Positions 1 through 7,000 of a stretch of DNA of 8,113 nt are shown here, piece by piece. The position numbers and the translations under genes were made by a program. How positions within the stretch are numbered: position 1 is the first letter of the stretch; every line of letters starts with the position of its first letter. The notes beneath the pieces are model-generated. The model ran no database searches. It was not told the DNA's origin and saw nothing but the letters and a program-made list of their open reading frames with translations. Source of the DNA: Clostridia bacterium (lineage in GTDB: Bacteria > Bacillota_A > Clostridia > Oscillospirales > CAG-272); assembly GCA_017408625.1 (NCBI GenBank), contig JAFQUG010000088.1:1-8113 (forward strand), read 5' to 3'.

Positions 1-527
1 CGGCGGAAATCATATCGTTGGCAGCGCGAGATAATGGTGGCGGGCAGCTTTTGCAGCTCGGTGGTTGCCAAGATGAACACCACGTATTCGGGCGGCTCCT
101 CCAGCGTTTTAAGCAGCGCGTTGAACGCACTTGCCGAGAGCATATGTACCTCGTCGATGATATACACGCGCTTTTTGAGCGTTGTGGGTGCGTAGACCAC
201 CTCGTCGCGGATATCGCGGATGTTGTCTACGCCGTTGTTGGAGGCTGCGTCCATTTCAAGCACGTCGGTCGCTGCACCCGATTCGATCGAGCGGCAGGAA
301 TTGCAAACAAGGCAAGGCGAGCCGTTTATGGGCTGCTCGCAGTTGACGGCTTTGGCAAGGATCTTTGCGCAGGTGGTCTTACCCGTTCCGCGCGATCCGC
401 AAAACAGATATGCATGAGAAAGCCCGCCCGTCCTTGCCTGATACTGCAAAATAGACGTGACGTGCTCCTGACCGCAAACGTCCTCAAAGCGTTGCGGACG
501 CCATTTTCTGTAAAGTGCCTGATGCAT
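1..527 (-). CDS. dnaX: DNA polymerase III subunit gamma/tau, N-terminal 175 codons (truncated by window edge)
   Basis: This is the clamp-loader ATPase of the replisome, which loads the sliding clamp onto primed DNA. Reading the minus strand from ATG at 527-525 gives an open frame to the window edge. Visible in order are the N-terminal [18 protein letters not shown] block (residues 6-23), Walker [10 protein letters not shown] (44-52), a zinc-binding cysteine set (C63, C72, C75, C78), the [13 protein letters not shown] block (92-104), Walker B DEVHMLS (125-131), [20 protein letters not shown] (138-157) and the sensor/arginine-finger region [12 protein letters not shown] (163-174). All of these are hallmarks of bacterial DnaX. 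The start is supported by a strong GGAGGAGA ribosome site five bases upstream (540-533). Walker A has Ser where Pro is common (GPRGTGKT), a mild variation. Domain III and any tau-specific part lie outside the window. No terminator is visible between the SRP RNA gene and this start, so co-transcription with the SRP RNA is likely. Confidence 0.97.
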   Translation of the reverse strand, partial: MHQALYRKWRPQRFEDVCGQEHVTSILQYQARTGGLSHAYLFCGSRGTGKTTCAKILAKAVNCEQPINGSPCLVCNSCRSIESGAATDVLEMDAASNNGVDNIRDIRDEVVYAPTTLKKRVYIIDEVHMLSASAFNALLKTLEEPPEYVVFILATTELQKLPATIISRCQRYDFR

Positions 528-557
528 AACAATCTCCTCCAAATAAATACAGCACCT

Positions 558-856
558 TGCCGCAAAACAAGACCATACACCTCAAAATCGAACGTCGCCC
601 CTACGCGATCTTCGTACCTCCTGCTCAAAACAGGCAACCTCACGGCACACCGAGGTAACCGCTTAATGCTGCTTGGTTCCCCACCTGACATGGTTCACAG
701 CCCCCGATTGCGTAAGACCCGTTTCTCAACACAGCAGATACGACTCTTGTATTCGTAAAGGTTCGATCCTCAGAAGAGGGATCCACCCCTGCTGTAGCGG
801 ATTTCAGGTACAGGGCTCCGCTGCTTCCCCGGCTGGTATGGCCTTATTTCACAGCA
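558..856 (-). ncRNA. ffs: Signal recognition particle RNA, long (Alu-domain-containing) Firmicutes type
   Basis: This is the RNA scaffold of the signal recognition particle; it binds Ffh and targets nascent membrane and secreted proteins. On the minus strand, the Ffh-binding helix 8 lies at about 694-657, with the conserved CATGTCAGGT strand, a GGAA tetraloop and the AAGCAGCATTAAGC strand. The pairs next to the tetraloop are GG/CC where E. coli has CC/GG, a compensatory swap. The 5' Alu-like part includes CCCTGTACCTGAAATCCGCT (815-796), closely matching the B. subtilis scRNA as I recall it. The ends are set by a terminal helix of 21 consecutive pairs (G-U allowed) between 856-836 and 578-558, giving about 299 nt. 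That is slightly longer than the 271-nt mature B. subtilis RNA. It lies directly upstream of dnaX, as in B. subtilis. Exact ends are inferred; transcription probably starts near 868. Confidence 0.95.
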
Positions 857-874
857 TGATGCTGTAGCCTTGCT

Positions 875-903
875 ATTATACCACAACAAAGATAGAAATG
901 CAA
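875..903 (-). promoter_or_regulatory. Promoter of the SRP RNA-dnaX unit
   Basis: On the minus strand there is a TTGCAT -35 (903-898), a 17-bp spacer and a perfect TATAAT -10 (880-875) preceded by TGG, an extended -10. The expected start is near 868, just ahead of the SRP RNA. The -35 departs from TTGACA in the same way as the tRNA-Thr promoter at 7933-7961. Confidence 0.85.
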
Positions 904-986
904 GTCTTTTTACGAATTTTTCACAATTGGCAAAAATCTCACGACACCGTGCGCGTAAATCCCCCACGCCTTGTGCAGTATGATAG

Positions 987-1029
987 AGATATCTCAAAAA
1001 AAGAAAGGAGTTTTAAGCATGAGATATCT
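987..1029 (+). promoter_or_regulatory. Inverted repeat flanking the ribosome site and overlapping the start codon of the BspA-like lipoprotein
   Basis: AGATATCTCA (987-996) and its exact reverse complement TGAGATATCT (1020-1029) form a perfect 10-bp stem with a 23-nt loop containing AAAGGAG. The second and third bases of the start codon fall in the stem. In mRNA this could limit ribosome access. As DNA, each arm contains the palindrome AGATATCT, so two operator half-sites are an alternative. The pairing is seen; the function is inferred. Confidence 0.5.
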
Positions 1030-1753
1030 GAGAGTTCTTCCCTTTGCGCTGGCCTGCCTGCTGATCTTCAGCTTTTGCACAGCATGCAGCGACAAGCAAG
1101 CCAACACTGACACACAAAAAACACCCGAGCAGCAAACCGAACGGCCAAGCGGCAACCAGAGCGTGGCAGACGACGTATACCGCGAGCAGCTGGCCTATTA
1201 CGAGCAGATGGTGCTTGATCTGCAGGACGAGATCTTAGCACTCAAGCAGCAGCATTACGTGGACACCTTTGCCTATAAGCAGACCATTGCGCAGCTTGAG
1301 GCGCAGTTGGGCGCACTTGATACCGACGTCTCGGCAAAACCCGAGCAGCCCACCGAGCAAGCACCGCAGCCCGAGCCGCAAATGCCCGCATTTACATACG
1401 AGGTCAAAAACGGTACGGCCACGCTGACCTCTTACACAGGCAGTGCCACCGATGTGATCGTGCCTTCCGAAATTGATGGCTACGCGGTCACGGCACTTGG
1501 AGAGGGACTGTTCAAGGACAGCAGCGTGACAAGCGTGACTCTGCCCGCATCGGTGACAAGCATTGGCTGGTTTGCGTTTTACGGCTGCGCTGCCCTGCAG
1601 ACGGTCACGCTTGGCGAATCGGTCACCACCATCGGCTACGCCGCCTTTGACGGCTGCCCCAAGTCCATGACCATCTGCGGCACCACGGGATCGTATGCGG
1701 AGAAATACGCGATGAGTTATGGGCTGCAGTCCCAACATAGGGGCGATCAGTGA
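1019..1753 (+). CDS. Secreted lipoprotein with coiled coil and BspA-like leucine-rich repeats
   Basis: A 244-residue predicted surface lipoprotein. Residues 1-22 are a signal peptide (basic MRYLR, then a hydrophobic stretch) ending in a lipobox-like CTA-C with the modified cysteine at C23; the -3 position is Cys rather than the usual Leu/Val/Ile. Residues 24-50 are a polar linker. Residues about 52-100 are Leu/Gln/Glu-rich with heptad character, probably a coiled coil. Residues 108-123 are a Pro/Glu/Gln linker. Residues about 125-225 carry BspA/LRR_5-type repeats (IVPSEIDGYAVTALG, SVTLPASVTSIGWFAFYGCA, TVTLGESVTTIGYAAFDGCP) with the usual closing motif GTTGSYAEKYA. Such repeats are common in surface proteins of host-associated bacteria and are thought to mediate adhesion or binding; the ligand is unknown. 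The start was chosen for AAAGGAG (1004-1010) and the signal peptide; the in-frame ATG at 971 would add 16 non-signal residues. A hairpin encloses this ribosome site. Confidence 0.88.
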   Translation: MRYLRVLPFALACLLIFSFCTACSDKQANTDTQKTPEQQTERPSGNQSVADDVYREQLAYYEQMVLDLQDEILALKQQHYVDTFAYKQTIAQLEAQLGALDTDVSAKPEQPTEQAPQPEPQMPAFTYEVKNGTATLTSYTGSATDVIVPSEIDGYAVTALGEGLFKDSSVTSVTLPASVTSIGWFAFYGCAALQTVTLGESVTTIGYAAFDGCPKSMTICGTTGSYAEKYAMSYGLQSQHRGDQ

Positions 1754-1759
1754 TCGCCC
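1741..1759 (+). other. Hairpin overlapping the stop codon of the lipoprotein gene
   Basis: GGGCGATCA (1741-1749) pairs with TGATCGCCC (1751-1759) around G1750, so the TGA stop lies in the stem. It is followed by GC-rich DNA rather than a T-run, so it is not itself a terminator. It might stabilise the mRNA 3' end. A second imperfect dyad follows at 1762-1799, with core TTCGGC-TTT-GCCGAA at 1774-1788. Confidence 0.5.
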
Positions 1760-1821
1760 GCGGGCGCACTAATTTCGGCTTTGCCGAATATTGTGCCCCA
1801 ACAAATAACCCTGAAAGCACT

Positions 1822-1860
1822 GTGCTGCGTCGACAACTTGGCGCAGCACCTTTTTGTTTG
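1822..1860 (+). terminator. Intrinsic terminator of the lipoprotein gene
   Basis: An 8-bp GC-rich stem, GTGCTGCG (1822-1829) with CGCAGCAC (1842-1849), is followed by CTTTTTGTTT. It lies 69 bases after the stop and ends the unit before the inverted-repeat element. Confidence 0.85.
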
Positions 1861-1895
1861 AGTGTACCCAATCCGACAACAAAGCAGAAAGGATG

Positions 1896-1968
1896 CGCGC
1901 AAATAAGCCTTGCCCCGCTGGGGAAGGTGGCGCCGCAGGCGACGGATGAGGTCCCCATAAAAGCGCTC
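1896..1968 (+). repeat. Left arm of a long inverted repeat
   Basis: This 73-bp arm matches the reverse complement of 2162-2233 except for one inserted T and one substitution near its inner end. Its core contains the smaller dyad CCTTGCCCC/GGGGAAGG, then GGTGGCGCC, CAGGCGACGGATGAGG and TCCCCATAAAA. From general knowledge, related blocks recur between genes of many gut Clostridia; I could not run that comparison. Confidence 0.9.
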
Positions 1969-2161
1969 AAAACAAACTTGGATGCCTATCCCATGGGATG
2001 GCAGAACCCTTACTCCCTTCAGGGAGTCGGAGCGAAGCGACGGAGGGTGCTTTGTGTTATTGTTTGGAAATCTGATATCTCAACGCTTTTTTACCCTCTG
2101 CATCTCCCTAAAGGGAGAAAGGGTTTAGTTGCCCTATGGGCAACTCCCCAAAAATATATCA

Positions 2162-2233
2162 GAGCGGTTTTATGGGGACCTCATCCGTCGCCTGCGGCGC
2201 CACCTTCCCCAGCGGGGCAAGGCTTTTTGCGCG
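2162..2233 (-). repeat. Right arm of the long inverted repeat
   Basis: The reverse complement of this 72-bp stretch matches 1896-1968 with one substitution (CCGCTC for GCGCTC at the inner end) and one missing base (AAAAAGCC for AAATAAGCC near the outer end). Such high identity suggests recent duplication, recent insertion or gene conversion. Confidence 0.9.
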
Positions 2234-2354
2234 TCCTCATCACATGCTCATCCCAACAAGGTAAAGCTTAGCAGCGCACGCCCTATCTTTTGTGAACTCT
2301 TTTTGGTGACTATTTTGGTTGAATTTCTCATCCAAATATTCAAACACCGCGTTA

Positions 2355-2383
2355 TTGCTTATTTTGGGCTCTCATGCTACAAT
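2355..2383 (+). promoter_or_regulatory. Promoter of the XRE-type regulator gene
   Basis: TTGCTT -35 (2355-2360), 17-bp spacer, TACAAT -10 (2378-2383) with an extended TGC immediately upstream. The expected start is near 2390, leaving a short leader that contains AAGGAGG (2394-2400). Confidence 0.75.
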
Positions 2384-2408
2384 AAATTAACACAAGGAGG
2401 GATCAAAC

Positions 2409-2876
2409 ATGGATATGAACAAGGTAGGTAACCAAATTCTGATTTTAAGAAAGCAAAAAGGGTTGACACAAAGTGAATTGGGGGATAGATTATGTGTTTC
2501 CTATCAATCCGTCAGTAAATGGGAGCGTGGTGAAACACTACCGGATCTTGCTCAAGTATTGGGCACAACCATCGATTTTATTTTGTTAGGTGGAGAAAAA
2601 ATGATTGAGTATCAAGGCAGTGTCAAAATCGCTGACTTAATAAAGGGATTGAAATCTCTCGAAAGCATGGGCATTCTTCTTGGAAAGGAAAACATCATCT
2701 ATCAATCAGCAATCAAAGGGATCAATACCAATATGAACGCAGACATAGAGGCCGCATTTGTTGATAATTATGTATTTGAGGCGTTTTTAGCAGAATCCGC
2801 CATACAAAGCTTGATGATGGGCGCATACATTGATGTTACAGATGTAAAAAACACTTTCAAGCACGATCATTTTTAA
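2409..2876 (+). CDS. XRE-family helix-turn-helix regulator, apparently damaged (internal deletion and C-terminal frameshift)
   Basis: A 155-residue protein with an N-terminal Cro/C1-type DNA-binding domain (residues about 7-60). LRKQKGLTQSELGDRLCVSYQSVSKWERG (13-41) shows the two helices of the fold and the usual SxSKWERG end. After GETLPD (41-46) the chain runs directly into LAQVLGTTIDFILLGG (47-62). Relatives normally have about six more residues here (a PDxxxLPDLA-type arrangement), so an 18-bp deletion between repeated Leu-Pro-Asp codons is likely. The remaining 90 residues are a C-terminal region whose function I do not recognise. The frame stops at CAT TTT TAA. Dropping one T from the five-T run (2870-2874) would continue as FKQIVLKNCANHGIK and stop at 2917-2919, which looks like a natural C-terminus. 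AAGGAGG (2394-2400) fits the ATG at 2409; the Met at 2415 is an alternative start. It is visibly richer in A/T codons than its neighbours, suggesting transfer. DNA-binding activity is uncertain. Confidence 0.8.
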   Translation: MDMNKVGNQILILRKQKGLTQSELGDRLCVSYQSVSKWERGETLPDLAQVLGTTIDFILLGGEKMIEYQGSVKIADLIKGLKSLESMGILLGKENIIYQSAIKGINTNMNADIEAAFVDNYVFEAFLAESAIQSLMMGAYIDVTDVKNTFKHDHF

Positions 2877-2923
2877 GCAAATCGTATTAAAGAATTGTGC
2901 TAATCACGGCATAAAATAAGGAA

Positions 2924-2953
2924 ACGGACAGGTTTTCCCTGTCCGTCCTTTTT
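2924..2953. terminator. Bidirectional intrinsic terminator between convergent genes
   Basis: ACGGACAGG (2924-2932) pairs with CCTGTCCGT (2938-2946) over a TTTTC loop. A CCTTTTT tail (2947-2953) serves the plus-strand regulator gene. On the minus strand the same stem is followed by TTCCTTATTTTAT and serves the dehydrogenase gene. The stop codon of the dehydrogenase abuts the T-run. Confidence 0.88.
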
Positions 2954-3903
2954 CATTTCAGATCCACTCGATTTCTCTGTTCCCCTTTTCGGAACGCATC
3001 AATATTCATGCAAATTTCGTCAAGGCATCTCTTTCGTGCCTCGAACGACGCCCAGGCCATGTGAGGTGTCAGGCAGACGTTGGGCGCATCCTTGATCTCA
3101 AAAAACGGATGATCAACCAAGAACGGCTCTGTGCTGAACACGTCGCATCCCATGCCGCTGACCTTGCCGTCCTTGACCGCGTCCACGATCGCCGCCTCAT
3201 CCCAGACAGCACCGCGCGCAACGTTGATCACGATCGGCTTTCTTTCCATCATATCGATCTGCGCGGCTCCGATCATGCCGCGGCTCTTTGCATTGAGCGG
3301 TGTATGCAGCGAAATGATATCCGACTCGCGCAGCAGCGTTTCAAGGTCGGTGCACTCCTCGCTGTCGGGATTGCGCTTGTACGCTAAAACCTTGCAGCCA
3401 AATGCACGTGCGACCTCACCCACCTTTTTGCCAATGTTGCCGTATCCCACGATACCCCAGGTTTTGCCGCAAAGCTCGTGGTACACGGGCACAAGCAGAT
3501 TGGGGCTGCCTTGGCGCGAATACCAGCCGCTTGCGGTGGCAGCCGTATAAGTGGGCAAGTGCGAGCAAAGGCTGAGCGCCATAGCCACGGTCAGCTGTGC
3601 CACACTCTCGGTGGAGTACCCCACCACGTTACACACGGCAATGCCCTTTTCGCGGCAGTAGGCCACGTCGATATTATCGTATCCCGTGGCAAAAATGCAG
3701 ATCAGCTTCAGTGCGTCGGCACAAGCAAGTACCTCGGCGGTCAATTTGACCTTATTGATGACTGCCACCTCGCAGCCCGCAAGTCGCTCCCGTACCTCGT
3801 CGGGTGTGCTTGCATCATATACGGTCAGCTCTCCGAAGGCGGAAAGCAGTGAATAATCCAGATCGTTACCAATGCTGGCCTTATCAAAAACAGTAATCTT
3901 CAT
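2953..3903 (-). CDS. D-isomer 2-hydroxyacid dehydrogenase (glycerate/hydroxypyruvate reductase-like)
   Basis: A 316-residue cytoplasmic NAD(P)-dependent oxidoreductase that interconverts a 2-keto acid and a D-2-hydroxy acid. The length is typical of the family. The split catalytic domain shows FATGYDNIDV (71-80) and GIAVCNVVGYSTESVAQLTV (87-106). The Rossmann domain begins at GKTWGIVGYGNIGKKVGE (146-163) with GxGxxG at G153, G155 and G158. The catalytic triad is visible: R230 (INVARGAVWDE), E259 (DVFSTEP) and H281 (LTPHMAW). The HxAW form at the histidine resembles glycerate dehydrogenases (HprA-like) more than phosphoglycerate dehydrogenase, and the C-terminal ACT domain of many SerA proteins is absent. 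Substrate is therefore inferred; D-lactate or another keto acid is possible. ATG at 3903-3901 follows TTAGGAGA. It has its own consensus promoter and terminator, so it is monocistronic, and it is divergent from the ABC transporter gene. Confidence 0.93.
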   Translation of the reverse strand: MKITVFDKASIGNDLDYSLLSAFGELTVYDASTPDEVRERLAGCEVAVINKVKLTAEVLACADALKLICIFATGYDNIDVAYCREKGIAVCNVVGYSTESVAQLTVAMALSLCSHLPTYTAATASGWYSRQGSPNLLVPVYHELCGKTWGIVGYGNIGKKVGEVARAFGCKVLAYKRNPDSEECTDLETLLRESDIISLHTPLNAKSRGMIGAAQIDMMERKPIVINVARGAVWDEAAIVDAVKDGKVSGMGCDVFSTEPFLVDHPFFEIKDAPNVCLTPHMAWASFEARKRCLDEICMNIDAFRKGEQRNRVDLK

Positions 3904-3931
3904 AGTAATCTCCTAATGGTTTCTGTCTTTC

Positions 3932-3960
3932 AGTATAGCAAATCGCGTTCCATTTGTCAA
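3932..3960 (-). promoter_or_regulatory. Consensus promoter of the 2-hydroxyacid dehydrogenase gene
   Basis: On the minus strand there is a perfect TTGACA (3960-3955), a 17-bp spacer and TATACT (3937-3932). The expected start is near 3925, giving a leader of about 20 nt that includes the ribosome site. Confidence 0.88.
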
Positions 3961-4011
3961 GGTTATGTGAATTTATTGAAAAAATCACACATCTTCACCA
4001 AAGTCCGTATA

Positions 4012-4047
4012 CATATTCATAATAATGTCATATTTATACTCTATAAT
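4012..4047 (+). promoter_or_regulatory. Possible promoter/operator of the ABC transporter gene
   Basis: TATAAT at 4042-4047 is a good -10, but no recognisable TTGACA lies 16-18 bp upstream. A direct repeat, CATATT at 4012-4017 and 4029-4034, has a 17-base period and overlaps the -35 position. This could mean an activator-dependent promoter. The region is very A/T-rich, so chance matches are easy. Confidence 0.35.
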
Positions 4048-4083
4048 TATGATGAATTTTTATTTCATAAAAGAGGAAATCGC

Positions 4084-7000
4084 ATGCTTCAACTCAAAAA
4101 CATTGTCAAAACCTATACTGTTGGAGACACGGACGTCCACGCCCTGAACGGCATCTCGCTGAGCTTTCGAAACAGTGAATTCGTTTCGATCTTAGGCCCT
4201 TCGGGCTGTGGTAAAACCACGACATTGAATATCATTGGCGGCTTGGACCGCTACACCTCGGGTGACTTGCTGATCAACGGCAAATCCACCACCATGTACA
4301 AGGACCGCGACTGGGATACCTACCGTAACCACTCGATCGGCTTTGTATTCCAAAGCTACAACCTGATCCCCCACCAGAGCGTGCTCTCCAACGTAGAGCT
4401 TGCGCTGACCGTTTCGGGCGTGCCCAAGGCTGAGCGTCGCCGCCGTGCGCGCGAGGCTCTGGAGAAGGTGGGGCTTGGCGACCAGCTGAACAAGCGTCCC
4501 TCTCAGATGTCGGGCGGTCAGATGCAGCGTGTGTCGATTGCGCGAGCACTGGTCAACGACCCCGATATTCTGCTGGCCGACGAGCCGACCGGTGCATTGG
4601 ACACAGTTACCAGCGTGCAGATCATGGAGCTGCTCAAGGAGATCTCCAAGGATAAGTTAGTCATCATGGTCACGCATAACCCCGAGCTGGCAGAAACGTA
4701 TTCTACCAGAATCGTGCAGCTGCGCGACGGTAATCTGATCGGTGACTCCGACCCCTACGAGCCCGACGAGGCAGAGATCAACGCCGCACGCATAGCACCC
4801 CCCAAGGTGACCAAGGGCAGGGCAAGAATGTCCACCAAAACGGCCTTCTCGCTCTCGCTCAACAACCTTATGACCAAAAAGGCGCGTACATTCCTGACCT
4901 CCTTTGCGGGCAGTATCGGTATCATCGGTATCGCGCTCATCCTTTCCCTTTCCACCGGTATCAACAACTTTATTGATCAGGTGCAGGAGGATACGCTTTC
5001 CACCTATCCCATCACCATTTACAGGACCGAGCAGGACTTTTCCGCGCTGATGGGTGCTATGCAGCAGACGCAAAAGGACGTGGAAGGACGTGAGCCGGAC
5101 GATCACACCATTTATATCGACGATTCGCTGGATCAGATGATGTCCGCTACGACCTCCACCATCGAAAACAATCTGGAGGCGTTCAAGGCATTCTTGGACG
5201 ATCACGCAGAAGAGCTTGAGGATTACGTGCTGGATATCCGCTATACCTACAACTACACGCTCAAGGTCTTCTCCGAGGACGGCAATACGCAGGTCAACCC
5301 CACCACCATTTTCGATAACATGGGACCTGCATTCTCGGATATCTCCAACATGATGGGCGCAATGGGCAATATGGGCGGCGGCTTTACCATTTTCGAGCAG
5401 ATGATCGATAACGAAGAGCTGGTCCACTCCCAGTACGAGCTGGTCGGAGAGGACAGCGAATGGGCCGACGATCCCACTGAGGTCATGCTGGTGCTGGACA
5501 AGAACAACGCCATCAGCAATATGACGCTTTATATGCTGGGTGTCAAGGACCAGTCCGAGATCTCGGATATTCTGATCGAGCTGTTCACCAATCCCGATTA
5601 CAAGGTTCCCAAGACCGATCCCATGGACGTGGACGATTTCGTGGGCATGACCTTCTTGGTTGTTCCCGACAGCGCATATTACTATGAATCCGAGGACACC
5701 TTCACGGTTGACGGCAAGGTGCACCACATCTGGCGCGACGTGCGCAACGATCCCGACTACGATGCTGCAAAATTTGCCAAGGAGAACGGCGTTGAGATCA
5801 CCATCTCGGGCGTCATCCGTCCTTCCGCAAACGCCATGGCAGCATCCATCTCCTCTCCCATCGCGTACAACACCTCCCTGCAGGCTTATATGCAGGAGAT
5901 CATTCGTGAGAGTGACGTGGTTCGCGCACAGGAGAAGATTCCCGATTACGATATTACCACAGGCCTGGAATTTGACGAGGGCCAGTACCTCGGTCTTTCG
6001 AGCAGCGAAAAGGCTGATCTGTTCGACGACTTTATCAAGGACAACGACGAGGTCATGATTCAGATCATGGTCGACTATATCAAGGCTGCCGAGCAGACTC
6101 CCGAGCAGGATTCCGCTCTGGATGGCATGAGCCGTGACGACAAGATCAACTTTGTCATGGAGAATTTTGCCGACTTGGCGGATTCGCACCCCGAGATCTA
6201 CAAATCCATTATACTGGGCATGATGAAGCAGACCATAGGGGATGCTTATGAGAGCTATGCAGGCTACTTTGAATCCATGACTGCCGAGCAGCTTAAGGCA
6301 TTTATGGAACAATCGGGCGGCTCTTCGACTGAGAGTGAAAAGGCACTGCGCGGATATCTGCAAAGCCTTTCCGATGACGAGCTTGACAGCACCGTCACCA
6401 AGATCAAAACCGGTAGCAGCCAGAACGGCTCCGACATCCGCGACAGATATACCGACGAGCAACTCATCGAAGCCTTTGAAATGAGCTACAACAAATACAG
6501 TGACGATCAAAAAGCTATCCTATACGACGAATACATGCCAAACATGCTCTCCAAAAACGATAAGGAGGACGTCATGGAAATGTTCGGCTGGTATCTGGAT
6601 GAGCAGCCCGCTTCGATCAGTATTTATTCCAAGGACTTCGCATCCAAGGACTATATCTCCGCGCTGATCGATCAGTACAACCGTGATGCAGAGGACGACG
6701 GCCACGAGGAGAACGCCATTCACTACACCGACCTTGTCGGTATGATGATGTCCTCGATCACCATCATCATCGACGTTATTTCCTACGTGCTGATCGCGTT
6801 CGTTTCGATCTCGCTGGTGGTTTCCTCCATCATGATCGGTATCATCACCTATATCTCGGTACTGGAGCGCACCAAGGAGATCGGTATTTTGCGCTCGATC
6901 GGTGCATCCAAGGGCGACATCTCCAAGGTGTTCAATGCAGAGACCGCCATTGTCGGCTTTGCAGCTGGCATGATCGGAATTATCATTACCATTCTTCTCA

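Larger units (their letters stand above)
1896..2233. mobile_element. 338-bp gene-free inverted-repeat element, MITE-like or paired intergenic repeat
   Basis: Near-identical 72-73-bp inverted arms enclose about 193 bp of non-coding DNA that is packed with smaller dyads: ATCCCATGGGAT (1988-1999), ACTCCCTTCAGGGAGT (2012-2027), GTCG..CGAC (2026-2041), CTCCCT-AA-AGGGAG (2104-2117) inside ACCCT..AGGGT (2093-2124), and GTTGCCC-TAT-GGGCAAC (2128-2144). No transposase is present. I see no clean target-site duplication, although the flanks share a short AGGA extension. It is either a non-autonomous transposable element or two copies of a dispersed intergenic repeat in opposite orientation. It sits just upstream of a damaged regulator gene. 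The rest of the gene-free stretch 1754-2408 holds the lipoprotein terminator and the promoter at 2355. Confidence 0.6.

Noticed and set aside
18..758. A 246-codon open frame on the plus strand
   Set aside because: It overlaps dnaX and the SRP RNA gene in antisense; both of those are certain from motifs and structure.
971..1018. Upstream start at 971 for the BspA-like lipoprotein
   Set aside because: It would place MCSMIEISQKKKG ahead of a normal signal peptide, and the strong AAAGGAG at 1004-1010 points to 1019.
1750..2271. A 173-codon open frame after the lipoprotein gene
   Set aside because: It runs through the terminator and both arms of the inverted repeat, has no ribosome site and gives no protein-like domain.
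1754..2408. Riboswitch or T-box leader
   Set aside because: The region has many dyads, but they belong to a symmetric inverted-repeat element lying upstream of the regulator's own promoter at 2355, so they would not be in that gene's leader. No T-box or known riboswitch core was recognised.
3916..4083. 56-codon N-terminal extension of the ABC transporter
   Set aside because: It would start inside the divergent dehydrogenase promoter, has no ribosome site, and the ATPase domain begins normally at MLQLKNIVKTY.
4657..6510. A 617-codon open frame antisense to the ABC transporter
   Set aside because: It lies wholly opposite a gene with clear domains. Its translation has no recognisable motif and is Val/Gly/His-rich as expected from mirror-frame reading of Asp/Thr/Ile codons. 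It has no promoter or ribosome site of its own.
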